Shown piece after piece: positions 1 to 12,396 of a DNA stretch of 64,000 nucleotides (positions are counted from its first letter, which is position 1; every line of letters starts with the position of its first letter). The notes beneath the pieces were generated by a model. The model was given only the letters and a program-made list of their open reading frames with translations, did no database searches and was not told the DNA's origin. The stretch comes from Arbacia lixula (lineage: Eukaryota > Echinodermata > Echinoidea > Arbacioida > Arbaciidae), in NCBI GenBank assembly GCA_963669155.1, contig OZ022589.1, forward strand, positions 4,570,854-4,634,853. The letters run 5' to 3'. Both the position numbers and the translations under genes were made by a program.

Positions 1-393
1 ATCTCGCTTGCGAAGGGGCCGATCCATTATTGGTGTTTTTGTTCTACGAGAGCCCGACTGAACGTAGCTCCTAAAAATTGAATTTAGCCACCTCTTTTGC
101 AAGTAAAGGGGGTTAACAGCGTATTCTTGGCCCAACATACGTTCTCGCATGTAGCCAATTATACAGACACTTAGTGACATCGAACAGATCGAAAAAAGGG
201 CCGTTAACTATTGGTTTTAGACCAAACCTCCGCCGTTCAACCTTATTTCAGGACTTAACAGAACCCTCTATGGACCGATTGTGGATATATTTGACCAACC
301 ACTGGCTGCCTAGCGATCAGTGTGTTACTGTTCCATGTTAAAATACCTCGACGCGCGCGCATATTCATGATGACGAAAGAGGGCAAAGGGAGA

Positions 394-411
394 GGGGGGG
401 GGGGGGGGGGG
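394..411 (+). repeat. poly-G run (18 G)
   Basis: An uninterrupted run of G inside a purine-rich stretch from about 371 to 435. The proline-rich frame it creates on the minus strand is a product of low complexity, not a gene. Confidence 0.95.
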
Positions 412-2260
412 AGGGTGCGATAGAGAGAAAGGGAACGAAGTATGACAAGGAGGTCGGGGTATACCTACAGATCTCAGCCTACATGTGTGGGTATATGAAT
501 TTTGACCTGCACTCGACATTGAATGCGACGATAATTTACGCTCACAGCTGTACATAGACGCACTCACCGCACCTTGCGCTCGAAGTGCTTAATCATTGAC
601 GATTTCAAATAATACAGGCCACCTGAAAGGAGACTAAGACGTAGCATCTCAGTGCGAGCACTCGGCCTCGCATCACTGATTTTTTTCAGATTTTGCCTAA
701 CATATCGTTCCTTGATAATGCGGTTTTTGATACAATGGGTCTTTAGGCCACTTTTTTAAATCATTCTAAAGGATTTAAAAGAAAAATTAATAGTACCCAG
801 CATCGAGTTGCCCATCTCAAAGTAAGTAAGCTGTTCGTAATTATCAACATACCTGTCGAAAAATAAAATACGTTACGTTAATTATTAACATCAATACATC
901 AGATACATATCATGTTCAGATACATTAATCATTAACTGATGAAAAAGAATCAATCAAACGATGGAAAAGGGAAAGACGAAACGCATCGAGTTAAAACTTG
1001 TCAATGATTTCTTATAGCACCGAGCAATCTTTTAACACGATATCCAATCAAAAACTGTACAAATATTTACAAAAAGTATAATGGCAGTGACAACGTTACG
1101 CTAATTTATTATGAGCCATATTATATGAATAGTTTTAATATCGAGTAAACACATACCCCAAATAACCACCACGCCATGAGCGAGTCACCTTGGAACAGAC
1201 CTGCAACCGGAATTAATTATAAACTGGTGTTTACACTCAAAGCAGAGCCTGTTAATCTGTGGAGCACAGGTGCGCTGTGATACTGATGATTATAGCAGTG
1301 TGGCAGCCTTATCTCCACATGGCTGATGTACAGGTTTTATTCTGCTGATTATTCATCTATGGAGTGTATGTCGGATGGTGTGGAGCGCTCATCCTTGAGC
1401 AATGTTAGTTATTCAAATGGCGTACAGGATGGCTGCCGTAGTAGACTGAAATGAAGAATCCCCTCCTATATTTATGCTTTCTATCAAAATTAGTATAGTT
1501 GTGGAAGATTAATATGTTCTTGTATCCAATGAACATGATTTAAATGGTTTGAGATGTTTTGAAGGTACGATTGCCATGGTAAATAACAATAGGCTATACA
1601 AAGGCGATACAATTATTGTCAACAATTTCATTATATTAAAGGAAATAGGAAGATAAGACGTGTGGTGCCTTAGATACATGGTAGTGATAACATACTTCAT
1701 GACGTTGATAAGTTAAAATGGTCTTGCAGAGGGTATTGTGATTCTTTGATGGCCGTACGTACCAGGGACCACATTTCATAAATGTTCATATACATGTATC
1801 ATATGTTTTCTGCACTATGTTCATAATGTTTTGGTCCAAATGTATGATATGTATTCCAGTGAATGAAGTCTACAGAGTTCTACAATCATTGATTACACCG
1901 TTGCCACGGAAACTAGAAACAAAATTAATATGTTTACGATGTCTCTGTAGATATACAGAGCGTATAAAAAAGAAGGGAATCGAAGTTCAGATTGTAATAA
2001 CTTAAAAAGGATACATCTTCACACTTATTTCAAGGATTAGATATAAAGTGCAATAAAACAGCTTTTATTTGGTACCTTTTTCAAATCAGCAATGTTAAAG
2101 ATCACTGAGTTCTTTGTCTTTGAAGATGACAGGTGCAAAACCCACTTTTTGCAACTTTGGGCTAATTAATGAATTCCACACATACATACACACAGCTATT
2201 CAAAAATGTGTTTTGATTCAGCTCAGGCGAGAAGAATACATTCCTGAGATCAAATATGAA
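412..2260. other. no gene recognised
   Basis: AT-rich sequence with only short open frames of about 60 codons, none with recognisable domains or convincing splice signals. No RNA gene or strong repeat seen. Confidence 0.6.
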
Positions 2261-2299
2261 TGAATACATTGTTTACAAAATGAATACATTGTTTACAAC
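2261..2299 (+). repeat. 20-bp direct duplication
   Basis: The 20-base unit beginning ATGAATACATTG occurs twice in tandem (about 2260 and 2280). It sits immediately upstream of the mariner-type transposase relic and may mark its damaged 5' side. Confidence 0.8.
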
Positions 2300-2306
2300 G
2301 GATTGA

Positions 2307-2584
2307 CTACATGAACTATTCGGGGAAAGGGTAGTTTTGCTCAATCCCGAAGTGGAATGGCCCCCTAGGTTTCTTGACTTGACACCTAGTGATTTCTTCA
2401 TGCATCTCCTCTTCGTGACCTCATGGAATTGCAGAGCCACATTAGACAAGAAGTGGATGTTTTGCAAAATGAGCCGGCTATGGTAAGATGTGATGTCAAA
2501 GACCTGTCCAAGGCATACGTCGACACTGTCAAAGCAAAATATCTTGAAAGAGGAGGAGGACATGTGGAAGGTGTAGGTGCATGA
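2307..2584 (+). pseudogene. mariner-type transposase C-terminal relic
   Basis: In one + frame from about 2307 the sequence reads ELFGERVVLLNPEVEWPPRF followed by LDLTPSDFF. This closely follows the signature at the end of the DDE/D catalytic core of Tc1/mariner transposases (consensus WPPRSPDLTPxDFF, where the final Asp is catalytic). After about 2410 the reading moves to another frame (RQEVDVLQNEPAMVRCDV, later KYLERGGGHVEG), which fits the C-terminal tail of such enzymes (RGGGHVE), and ends at the TGA at 2582-2584. Between the two parts the expected W-G motif is lost, so at least one indel is present. The N-terminal helix-turn-helix and the first two catalytic Asp residues are absent. The frame change and missing N-terminus make it a dead fragment. 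Family assignment at the superfamily level is fairly safe; the subfamily is not. Confidence 0.65.
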
Positions 2585-2748
2585 TATAAGATAAAGCGAT
2601 TATTGTTATCATTTTTTAAAACGAAAATACAATGCAAACTTAACACATAATCGCACATCCACCCAACATTTTGATATCTTACAAACTTGCAAAAAGCATG
2701 TTTTCGACATGACAATTTTTTCAGTCATGCATGATGCTTGTGATGCGC

Positions 2749-2868
2749 GAAGGGTATCAAAAGAAAGTTACTCTTTAATTATAATTTACATTCACATTGT
2801 GATCATGGGTAATTGTGAAATGATTGACCTTTGAACTTCGATTGCCCTTTTATGATACCCCCTGTAGA
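2749..2868. repeat. possible 3' end of the mariner-type element
   Basis: Downstream of the relic, AAGGGTATCAAAAG (about 2750) and TTTTATGATACCCCCTGTA (about 2849-2868) are inverted relative to each other. The second resembles the terminal inverted repeat ending in GATACCCCCTGT that I associate with mariner-like elements. The matching 5' terminus was not found, so this boundary is inferred. Confidence 0.3.
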
Positions 2869-2869
2869 C

Positions 2870-3720
2870 ACGCTTCATGAAATTACCCAATCATCATTTT
2901 GAATATCTCTTTCTACTGTGCTAACATTCGGTAATCAGTAATCACGTTGATGGGTGTTAATACGGATAGCCCTGATGGCACCATAGCCGCACGTTAATAA
3001 ATCATTCTAACAGCCTAAAGTGGTTGCATCTGATTACGTAAGATCCATGATTTTTTTTATCATTCATGTAATTAATCATGCATTCATGCGTTATAAACTC
3101 ATTCCCGACCAACGTCGTCGTGTAGGTTGCGATAGCTCTCACTTTTACGTTATATATACCAAATTTATTTTCCAATCATACTGATTTGGTACTTACTTAG
3201 TCAAAGATAATTTGTATCTGATCAATTTGATGGACCTAGGCGACCTCAAACGACAGCCCATATGCTTTTATGAGACATATCGTGTTTCTAATTAGCAGCA
3301 AATTTCGATTGCGACGCGCCATGAGAATGTGTCGCGCATTGAGAAAGGCGCAATAGCATACAGAAGACAGTAACATAGCAGATGAAGGAAAACATATCGT
3401 GAAACATGAGACAAACATGTATCATTTATCACAAACATCCATGAGTCTGTATCTGTCCCCAGGCGGCGTCAATTTCGTTCTTTAATCAAACTATTCGACC
3501 AATTTTCACGAAAAGTGCAGCGAGTGACGCAAGCAAGCAGGACCCCACGCCCATGCGGCTGGCGGATGCGTGGAAAGGGAATCCCTGCAAGAAAAGGGCA
3601 CATCCTTTCGTTTTCCTCATTAGAATCGACCATGTCTCAGGGACGTACTTCTTGTCCCAGGGGAATGTATTCGTTTTAAACGGACTGGGAGGTGGGAGGA
3701 AATATAACCATTGTTTTTGC
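2870..3720. other. no gene recognised
   Basis: AT-rich to about 3450, then more CpG-rich from about 3460. The overlapping opposite-strand frames near 3486-3812 show no known domain. Confidence 0.5.
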
Positions 3721-3721
3721 G

Positions 3722-3773
3722 ATGGATATTGCCCACAGCGCTGCCGTGAAGAACGGAGAACCTTTTCGCTGCG
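3722..3773 (+). CDS. possible first coding exon, unknown gene
   Basis: An ATG with G at +4 opens a frame MDIAHSAAVKNGEPFRC that runs straight into a strong donor, GCG|GTGAGTA, after 17 codons plus one base. This would be a phase-1 junction. The surroundings are more CpG-rich than the flanks. A 27-base segment at 4191-4217 with acceptor ATGTTTTCAG and donor TTG|GTAAGC is phase-compatible (1-1) and could be a following mini-exon. Nothing in these residues is recognisable as a protein family, and short splice-like strings occur by chance, so this is only a candidate. Confidence 0.17.
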
Positions 3774-3895
3774 GTGAGTAGAGGGGGAGGAAGACAACGA
3801 CGACGACGACAAACTTTGCTTGTTTTTACGATGCCTCTTTTTGTACTCTACTCATTGTTGGAGGCCTCGATCTGCAACCTAATTCTAGTGCCATA

Positions 3896-3908
3896 CCCCC
3901 CCCCCCCT
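3896..3908 (+). repeat. poly-C run
   Basis: A run of C bases in otherwise mixed sequence; simple repeat. Confidence 0.85.
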
Positions 3909-4219
3909 CCCGAGAGAATCTAGAGGAAAACACGCCTTTCTTGCGGGAGGTATCAGTTTGTGACGGCGGGAAGCACATTCGCGGATTGAAAACTGAGTGC
4001 TACGGTGTAGATAAGCCTGTGTGGCTTCGTGCAGACACCGTCTAATCGTACTTGCAGACGGTGGGTTATGTTCTACCGATGGTGGAGGCGCGAAACTGGA
4101 AAGGACTTGCCATCAATCGTGTGTGCCATTACTACCCCTCCCCCCATTCCCTTAGTCAACCAACGTCTGACAGGACTCGCATGTTTTCAGTGATAATACA
4201 CAATGGAATAATTCTTGGT

Positions 4220-6100
4220 AAGCATAACAATATCTTCTGTATCTTGTCGTTTTTGTCCTCCTCCTCACGATCAGCGCTTTTGTTCTCTAAGTCTTCCACT
4301 GTCTTCTCTGTCAATCTTCAATCTGATGAATTCATGATCCTCCGTTATCTTTTGCGGTTGTATCTGTAGAAAGAAGTGTTTTGTGTGCCATTCAAATCGT
4401 ATATGGAGTATATGAAATGGTAAGCAGAATAGATACAACTTGAGGTTGAGGTTGAGTACTAAATCCAAAAACAAAAATACAGCGTTATACAACAATTTTA
4501 GTTAATGTTTCCGTGCATGCCACGTGCAGACGTGTGCGTACATGTGTACGCCTCCACCTCCCTGAAAGAGGAAAATGATAAGAGAAAATAGATCAATGAA
4601 ATTAAATGGAACTGAATACGAATTACACATAGGCGTTTCTTGCTTTCAGCACTCACTTACTTTACCGACATTTCGATCGCCGCTCTTCCCGTGGCGGACG
4701 GATAAGATGTACACGTCACAACGGTCTAGGCCTATCACACACTCTAGCCTTACTACGACCCGACGACATTTTGGGTTGGCCTGTAGTTTGTTTCGGCAAC
4801 GTCTTTCCTGCAATAATTTGAAAACAGAAATTATTTGGCGTGTTTTGAAGTCTTCCAAGTATTGATGATTCCTAAATGCAGAAAAAGTGTACTTGCGCAA
4901 TAGTGTAATATTTGAATGTATATTAATGCAACCACTAAAGTATGAATGAAAACTGCTGATTCGTAGACGCCAACTGATATTTCGACCTAGAAACACAGAC
5001 GATGTTTGATAGGCCCTAGTCTCTTCGTTGTTGTATAACACCGCTAATCATTCTGTTTTTAAATAATGTTATTTCCTCGCCTCTTGGGTGCCCATTCCAA
5101 GACTGAACATAAACGGACATGATAAACCTAAAATAAATAGAGGAATACTTCACTTAACTTTATGTAATCTCATGTTTTGTACGACTCACGTCTTTGTTGG
5201 TGTAAAATATGGTGCATGAAAGCTGAGAAAAGTTATTAATCGTGATACTTTATGACAGAGAAAGAGTACTGTGTCGTAACCCTTATGTAAGTTAGATACG
5301 AGTCGGGGCGTGCCGTGTGAGTTGGGCACTCACTCACCATGCTCTCCAGCGCGTCATTAAATTTATGTCGCCATTTGCCCGCGTGAAAAACACCCCAGTT
5401 TGTTATCGCAAGTCGGTGTCGCACCGCATTCCCGTCGCGGTCTAAGTGTGTGTTTTAATATTCGTCACCGCATGTCGACGACCGTGGCTAATGTTACTTT
5501 CCCCGAAGACTTCATGAAAAATCTAAGAGCAAGAAAAGAGTCGAAACAGATTTTTTTCTCACTCTTTGTTCATAAAACTGGAAAAAGCATGCACTCAATT
5601 AAAAGTGGTCAGTATATTTCAAATTGTATTTTTTTTTTGCTGTTTAATGGCTTTTAAGTTTAAAGTGTAATTGAATGCGTGGCGTGAACCTGTCGTAAAG
5701 TCAAAGCCTTGAAAGCTGGGATGGAACGGAAGTGATGAGAGCCTCTTCCATGTCATGTTCGATCTCTTCTACCTAACATGAATAAAGGCTGGTATTTAGA
5801 ACATATGCATGAGGCAAACCGTACATTAAAAATCTAGACAAACTTTGTGGTCCGCCAAATAAAACAAAGAAAAACATTTATATTTAATCAATATACATGT
5901 AAATGACTTTGTCCTCTGAATTGGTGTGTTGAGTGTATCTACAATTTAATCACCCACATTTGTGATTTTGTGATGAAAATCAATGATTTTGTGACAGCAT
6001 CAGATGACTCTGTTTGCGCCCTATGAAGCTAGCCTACGTTTAGTACGCGATCTAAGCTAAATCACCGTTGTAAGTACCAGGGAATTGTATATGATATGTA
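4220..6100. other. no gene recognised
   Basis: Overlapping opposite-strand frames of 60-130 codons (for example near 4575-5041) show no domains and no shared splice structure. Mostly AT-rich, with a short CpG-richer patch around 5310-5480. Confidence 0.55.
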
Positions 6101-6104
6101 TACA

Positions 6105-6118
6105 CATGTATGTGTATA

Positions 6119-6171
<53 letters not shown>

Positions 6172-6181
6172 GGGGGGGGGG
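6105..6181 (+). repeat. (TG)n microsatellite followed by poly-G
   Basis: A degenerate TATG/TG lead-in is followed by about 23 TG units (6123-6169), then an A and 11 G. The dinucleotide-to-poly-G order on the same strand recurs elsewhere in the window. Confidence 0.95.
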
Positions 6182-8610
6182 TTGGAAGCGCGTCAGTTAC
6201 GGAAATACAAAGTGTTATTCTTCATTTTCTTCAACCTTGTTGTAATGTGAAATTCGCTGTTCTTTGATTAGATTCATTTTTTTCACACCTAATGTAATTA
6301 CATATTGCGAAGAACGTTGTAAATTGGAATGCACTTAATGGAAGCAATCTCCGTAACAGTTATTTTTCATAAATAACAAATGGAAATGGAAGTGCCATAA
6401 TTTTGTATCAATATTCAATGTGTTATTTAGAGACACTAATACGTATGTTGCACATTTTGAAGGATATTTTTAATTGGAAAGCAAATCATGGTTGCCAACT
6501 CCGTATACAACATTATTAAATGAATTTCAAATGAAAATATTCACATAGCAAGATTTCCTCTCCTTGCGGTATATAGTAATTGTATGCCAGAATTCAATGT
6601 CTTATTCAGAAAGCACCAGTAGGTACAGCTTTCAAATTAACAGTTCTCTTGAACAAATAGCAATCAATATTATTATTTAACCCCAGCCTTGTGTGAACAT
6701 CAACAAGCCGCAAAATCAAAATCCCGAGGTATTGCGTTTTTAATTTTCATTGATATGGGAGATATTAATCGCTTTAAGTGCCGAGCTACCTTCACTGACC
6801 TTCTCGAGGTTAAAAGATCACCCAGGTAATATCACACTGAGCAGGAATCAGTAGCAGGCGTGCTGATATTGTCGCTGTCTGAAGTATTGTCGGTTGAAAA
6901 GTACGCTCACATAAAAGCGTTTTCGCCGCTCCCGCTTACGATAATGCACTTCTATTTTGCCGTTCGCGCAGATTGAACACTCCAGAGGTGTTGTCTGTAT
7001 GTGGTTCGATACACATGAAGTATAAAGTCCATTATTTGAATGACATACAGTAAGATGAACTAATGTATACAAATTACATACAAATACATCAAAGAAAGAC
7101 TAATACAGGCAAAAACACACAAAACAAAAACAAACGAATGATTAACAGCTAAGACAATATTCAACAGAGTAAACAGTATGTAACATCAAAATGTCAAGAT
7201 GTAATACGCCTATGTATACCTCCGTATATATATGTATACCCCCCTTCCCGCTCCCCATGCCTAGACGGCAACTCGAATTACAACAAAATATGTGACTACG
7301 CACCACCCAAACAAGGTCGAAAAACCTCCGCGTGCTCAATCATGCCAATAGTATGAGTGAGTTAATAACGTGGTTGCGGAGGAACCGGTTATATAATTTG
7401 ACGCCATGTTTTCCTGGCAGCGGTTATGCAAGAAAACCGATCGATATATCGTGATTTGTAGATACTTGCATAATAATACACTTCACCGAAATGGAAAAAC
7501 CACCACCACCCCCCCCCCCAAAAAAAAAAAAGAAAAAAAAAATGATGGCGTTTTTGGCAAGCAGCAGACGGCGATAAAATCATTTCCAAGTAAGGCATTT
7601 CAGGAGAAGTGGGAGTAGTAAATCTTATCTCTGGCTCTAAGTTTGTTTATATTTCATTCTATTTAATTCTCTTTAACTCTTCTACCAACCAGTAACGTGA
7701 GAGGAAGCGTCTAAAAATGCATGCGCAAATGAGGCGTTGTTGTTCTACTGATAGTCTGATACACAACTTACATTGACGAGTAGTTTCTGTTGCACGCCAA
7801 GTGTTTAAGGTAAAATCAGGCTCAAAAAGTGGTTGCTATTTAAAATAATACAACAACAGCTGGCGCTACATCACGGTAAAGCAACATGTTCTGCTTCGAA
7901 TTCCTTCAATAAAAACATTATATTTCATGACAGAATAGTAAAAATACACGAAGCAATGCAAACAGCAAAATAATGACATACAAAGAATTATTACCTGAAT
8001 GAGGCATTTTGGAGACACGATATAAAAGCGTATTTTGTCTGTCTAACTGATTAACTCAACATAAACTACGTCACAATGGCTCGGTCAGCGATCAGCTGAA
8101 TGACGAGGGACCATAATATTCGTACACCCCTCCTCCCTGAAAAAAGTAATTTTCCAATTGCACCTACGTACAATAATTAGCGGTCCATAATATCTGTATT
8201 CCGAGCTCATCAATCCCCAAAGCATGCGCGTATCAACGCGTATCAACATCTCACAGAATGCAGGTACAACATGCACAGAGCCCATTTGTGCTGAATAACT
8301 GCAATGTTACCATAAACTACTACTCGAAGTAAAAAGACGAGAGCAAACCTGTAAATAGCTGTTGGTGTTAGCCTTTACAAACTGTTAGGAGTTACTTTCA
8401 AAGTTCAACTTGGTTACGCGTTTCTTGTTCCTATTCCTAAAATGTTCAGCTTGCCATTGCCATTAACAGTTTATTTGTGGAGATCATAAAAAGAAAGTAC
8501 ATTGCAGACATGACAAGAATTGACACTAAAGGCTTGACCAAGGTAAGTCCAACAATTAAGTTATATAATCTATCAATATGTTAGTTAATGTACCAGAAAG
8601 AGTTGAACAG
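6182..8610. other. no gene recognised
   Basis: AT-rich intergenic or intronic DNA. A C/A-rich low-complexity patch at 7500-7545 (poly-C then poly-A) produces the proline and lysine runs seen in local open frames. Confidence 0.55.
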
Positions 8611-8619
8611 GAAATGATA

Positions 8620-8763
8620 ATAATATTGACTGGCGTTACTTTCGGGAGATACCAAAAATAGTTCCTTGACTAGACCCATATTGCCCTCGTCTTCGACTCG
8701 GGGCAATATGAGACTAGTTTGGGAAATATATTTGGTATCTCCCTCAAGGCCAGTCAATATTAT
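8620..8763. mobile_element. hairpin-type MITE remnant
   Basis: Two arms (about 8620-8690 and 8694-8763) are inverted copies with roughly 80 percent identity, by eye, over nearly 70 bases. The outer ends read AATATTGACTGGC and GCCAGTCAATATT, and the centre is GCCCTCG...CGGGGC. There is almost no loop. There is no coding capacity, so it would be a non-autonomous element or an inverted-repeat insertion. Confidence 0.7.
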
Positions 8764-8769
8764 ATAAAT

Positions 8770-9975
8770 ATTAGATGCCATGCTCGGTAATGTACATACG
8801 ATGAAACAAGACATTGGTAACAAGAACAACCGTATCGTCTGCGTATGAAAGATATATATGTATATCAAAGTCAATGAGATAGGAGTAGGAAAACCATAAT
8901 CGATTTAACTCTGATGTAACATTCAATATGAAGTCATAGATGTGATAAATGGAGCAATTTATATTGTAAAAGTAGAGAACAAGTTTAACAAATGAATAGG
9001 AAACATTTGTAGAAGGCTGTTATTCTTCGGAAAGTGAGTTTTGACAAGTTTCTATAATTAAGTCCTTCTTCACTATCCAATGTCCCACATTAAACATTTC
9101 GCGCTTCATATATGTTAGATGTACATGAAATCGGAAGGGTGTAAGCTTTGTTTCTCGTAGTTGATTGCGTACGACCTCCAGGGATCAGTTCAAAGATACA
9201 AGGTATGAAAACTCATTCCGTCACAAGCGGTAGCTGCAGATAGCTATATCGTGCGATTGTCTAACCACGGACTTATAGCAGTTGCACATCTGATTATGCA
9301 ATGTTCATCCGAAGGTAACGGAAGGAAAACATTCACTTAAGCAGTTGACTGCCCATTCCTCTTTCATGGTGAGTTTACATTCCATTATGTTCTTCAGTTG
9401 TTAGCGTTATGACCGGCAATTTACTACACTTTCCTGCACACAGAACATTACAGAACACTAACCACACCTCCGGTAGGATGTTTTGTACGTGCCACGTGTG
9501 TGTTTTCAGATATTAATGCATGTGACTCCCATAGAGAATAGGTTTATCTGGCAAACAAAGGGTGAACGGGAGGTCCAATGTTTAAAACAGCCACACTCTA
9601 TGAACGCTGGAGACCCCACTTTTTCTCGATTTAGAGCAGAGGGGAAAAACCCGGTGAAGTGGACAGCTGGCCTACATTCATGGTATTGGAAAATGGATGA
9701 GAGATGCCGAACCATCATAGTTCACGCCAGAACGCTATTTAGTCTACAACTCCCAACACCTAGTCACTAAAGATGCCACAGTATGAATTCATATATGTAT
9801 TGCATCAGCCAATGCATGGATCAACTGTTAACTGATCAACTCACTGCATAATTGCGAAGTGGAGAGCCGTTATGTGCGTTCTGCGGTCCTTGTCTCTAAG
9901 CCACATAAACCGCTGCGTTTGGACCGCTCGCCCAAAACTCAACTCGAAATCTAGCAATTAGTAAAATTACGCTGT
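8770..9975. other. no gene recognised
   Basis: Contains a 95-codon + frame (9483-9770) preceded by an acceptor-like GTGTGTGTTTTCAG ending at 9509. The encoded residues match no family I know and no donor with supporting context follows, so it is not called as an exon. Confidence 0.5.
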
Positions 9976-9978
9976 AAT

Positions 9979-10056
9979 TCAGTTTCCACTTTTAATATTG
10001 TGAGGGGACTTCCTAAAAAGTACTTTCCTTTTAATTGTTCGTGGTATTTACACCCT
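9979..10056 (+). repeat. dispersed repeat, copy 1
   Basis: The core AATATTGTGAGGGGACTTCC with flanking CAGTTTCCA and CGTGGTATTTACAC is also present, diverged, at 11113-11170 (+) and 56761-56840 (minus). The shared order of blocks over more than 70 bases marks an interspersed family. No terminal repeats or coding part were identified. Confidence 0.6.
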
Positions 10057-11112
10057 TGTTCAACCTATATTGTTTAACGTATACATAAGGGTTACATTTT
10101 CTTTCAAAAAAAATGCCAAACGAAAGAAGAGGACGCAGCAAAATCCAGTAACGACAAATGGGACAATACATTCGGATTGGATGTTATATACAACTCGTAG
10201 AGTACACACAAACCATAGACCCGTGTTTTGCTAATTGAAGATTTTCTTTTCGCAATAATTCACATCGAATACAAACTAATACAGATCTCACACGCACGTT
10301 TATATCAAAGCTTTATGCACCTGTCATATCTAGTCCTGTCGAAATTTTGACAGAAATCTGCCTTGAATGTGAGTAGCGACTTTAATAGGATCAGAGCAAA
10401 ATCGGTGACTAGAATTACGATTTGACGGTAAGAGTGAATTACATTGCGAATTGCAATTCCATTTAAATATTTATGGGCAAGCCCGTTTTTGACGAGGATA
10501 TTGTATGTATTGTACTCAATTTACCACCTAAAATAACCTAGTTAACAATTCATCAAAATGTCCATAAGCTCGTGTCTCCTTGGTAACGGGTTTACAGCTC
10601 GTAAAAGCCAGGAAGAACATTTACATTTACATTGCGAACTATCTGTCTTTTCTCTAATGGAGTTCTATCCAACCAGCTTTACCAAGGGCTAATGAATATT
10701 AACACAAGCAAGAACATGATAATCCGAACTAAATTCCGGTAGCCTAGATATAGGGACACTTGTAATTTACAGACTTTACCATAAAAACATGTTTGATTGA
10801 AAAGGAGAATACGCTCTTTATTTCTTCTTGGACTGGTAGAAAATGAAAATTAGTCCCCGCGAACTGTGATAGCTGGATTCAGTGATGTCCAACAACGTGG
10901 GAACCAGGCTAGGCTTTCAGGTATATTGTCTGTCGTTATAAAGACATGTAGCCCAATTGTTAAACTCATGGAACTTTGCAGGAATCAGAAGTATACCCGA
11001 ACAATGAAGTGTATGACATAGCTGCACGAATCTTTTCAGGAAAAGGATGGCCCATCCAAAACCTACCAGATATCTAGAAACCAATATTATTCGCTTTAAA
11101 GTAAGTTTTCAG

Positions 11113-11170
11113 GATTAATGTTGAAAGGGGAGTTCTTAAAAAGTATTCCCTTTTATCTGTTTATTGCCCG
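11113..11170 (+). repeat. dispersed repeat, copy 2 (diverged)
   Basis: Shares GGGGAGTTCTTAAAAAGTA and a CCTTTTA block with the copy at 9979-10056, in the same orientation. It is the most diverged of the three copies. Confidence 0.4.
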
Positions 11171-11174
11171 TACG

Positions 11175-12390
11175 GATGCATTATGAATTTACAAATTTCT
11201 GCAAATACCTCTGCCTTTATGCATGATAGCGGGAGAGTAGAAACTGTCGAGAGTATGAACTGATGGGATACTCATCGACAAATCTAGCATGTCTAATGTC
11301 TGATTAACATGTCGACTTCTGCTATCAGAATATTGACAGAATTCATAAGTTAAGAATCTATTAAAGACATGTCAAAAACATACCTGCATGACCTAAATGG
11401 ACCGAGATATTAAAAACATAAGAAAAATGACGATACACAGAGAGAAAACTAATGGTAACAAAGTAATAGGAAGTGGAGAAATATTTTGCCTTTATTTATA
11501 TTTCTCAATTTGTAAGGATTATGTGCAGTTGTAAATTTAAAATATGTATGTTTTATACACAGGGCCTCGGGAAGAACAGCGCTTGCTTATTGAAGGGACT
11601 ACAGCGTTAAGACAAAAAATAAAAGAAAATAAATACGCAGAATTATTAGTTACACTAAATTCCATGATACAATTTAAACCACTCTGACATTTAGCAAATG
11701 CAACAGCCGCGCTACAGAAGAGACATTTGACGTCTTGAAAATGTAATACAATGCCGATGAGACTCTTAGAAATGAAGGTTCATCGTTTTACGATGGTTTC
11801 TTTATGCGTATTTTTACTTATACCGTCGCTTAGAGCAGCTGTTATGGCCCGGCTTTGATGTAATCTGCGGCATGGGATCGAGTTCAATGCACTAGGATGG
11901 TTCCAGCTATCAATTTACCTCGTGGATATAGCCTCATCAATTTGACCGTATTCGTAATATACATATCGTTATCCATAAAGCACCATTTATCGTTATTCTG
12001 GCAGAGAATTTGACCTTAAACTAGCGGAGGCAGCAGAGAGTTTGCGTCATTGTTGTTAAAAGGGGGCAAGTACATTGTACTAAAGATGAATTTAGTTCTC
12101 TTTAGGGAACGTATGGTCTCTATGTTCAACCCTGTCAGACAGAGTATTGCTCTTTGTACGAATGATGCACTAGGTTCGAGTGCGCCAGTTGGAATTGTGT
12201 ACACAAGGTACCTCTGAATTGTCTGAACCCACGAGGCGACGCTTTATAATATTATAGAGTTTGTCTGCAGAACTTGTGCTAAACTGCATTAATGGCGCAC
12301 GCAGAGTTATCTGCATGAGACTAGTTTTATGATTCTGGTTTCGAAGAGTTATAACGTGCACGACAGTGAGCAAACCTCACATGAGGACTG
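11175..12390. other. no gene recognised
   Basis: AT-rich. Opposite-strand frames near 12016-12373 have no recognisable content. Confidence 0.5.
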
Positions 12391-12396
12391 AGCACA

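Noticed and set aside
6995-7010. GGTTCGATAC resembling a tRNA B box
   Set aside because: No A box or cloverleaf at the right distance; similar partial matches at 12172 and 42723 fail in the same way.
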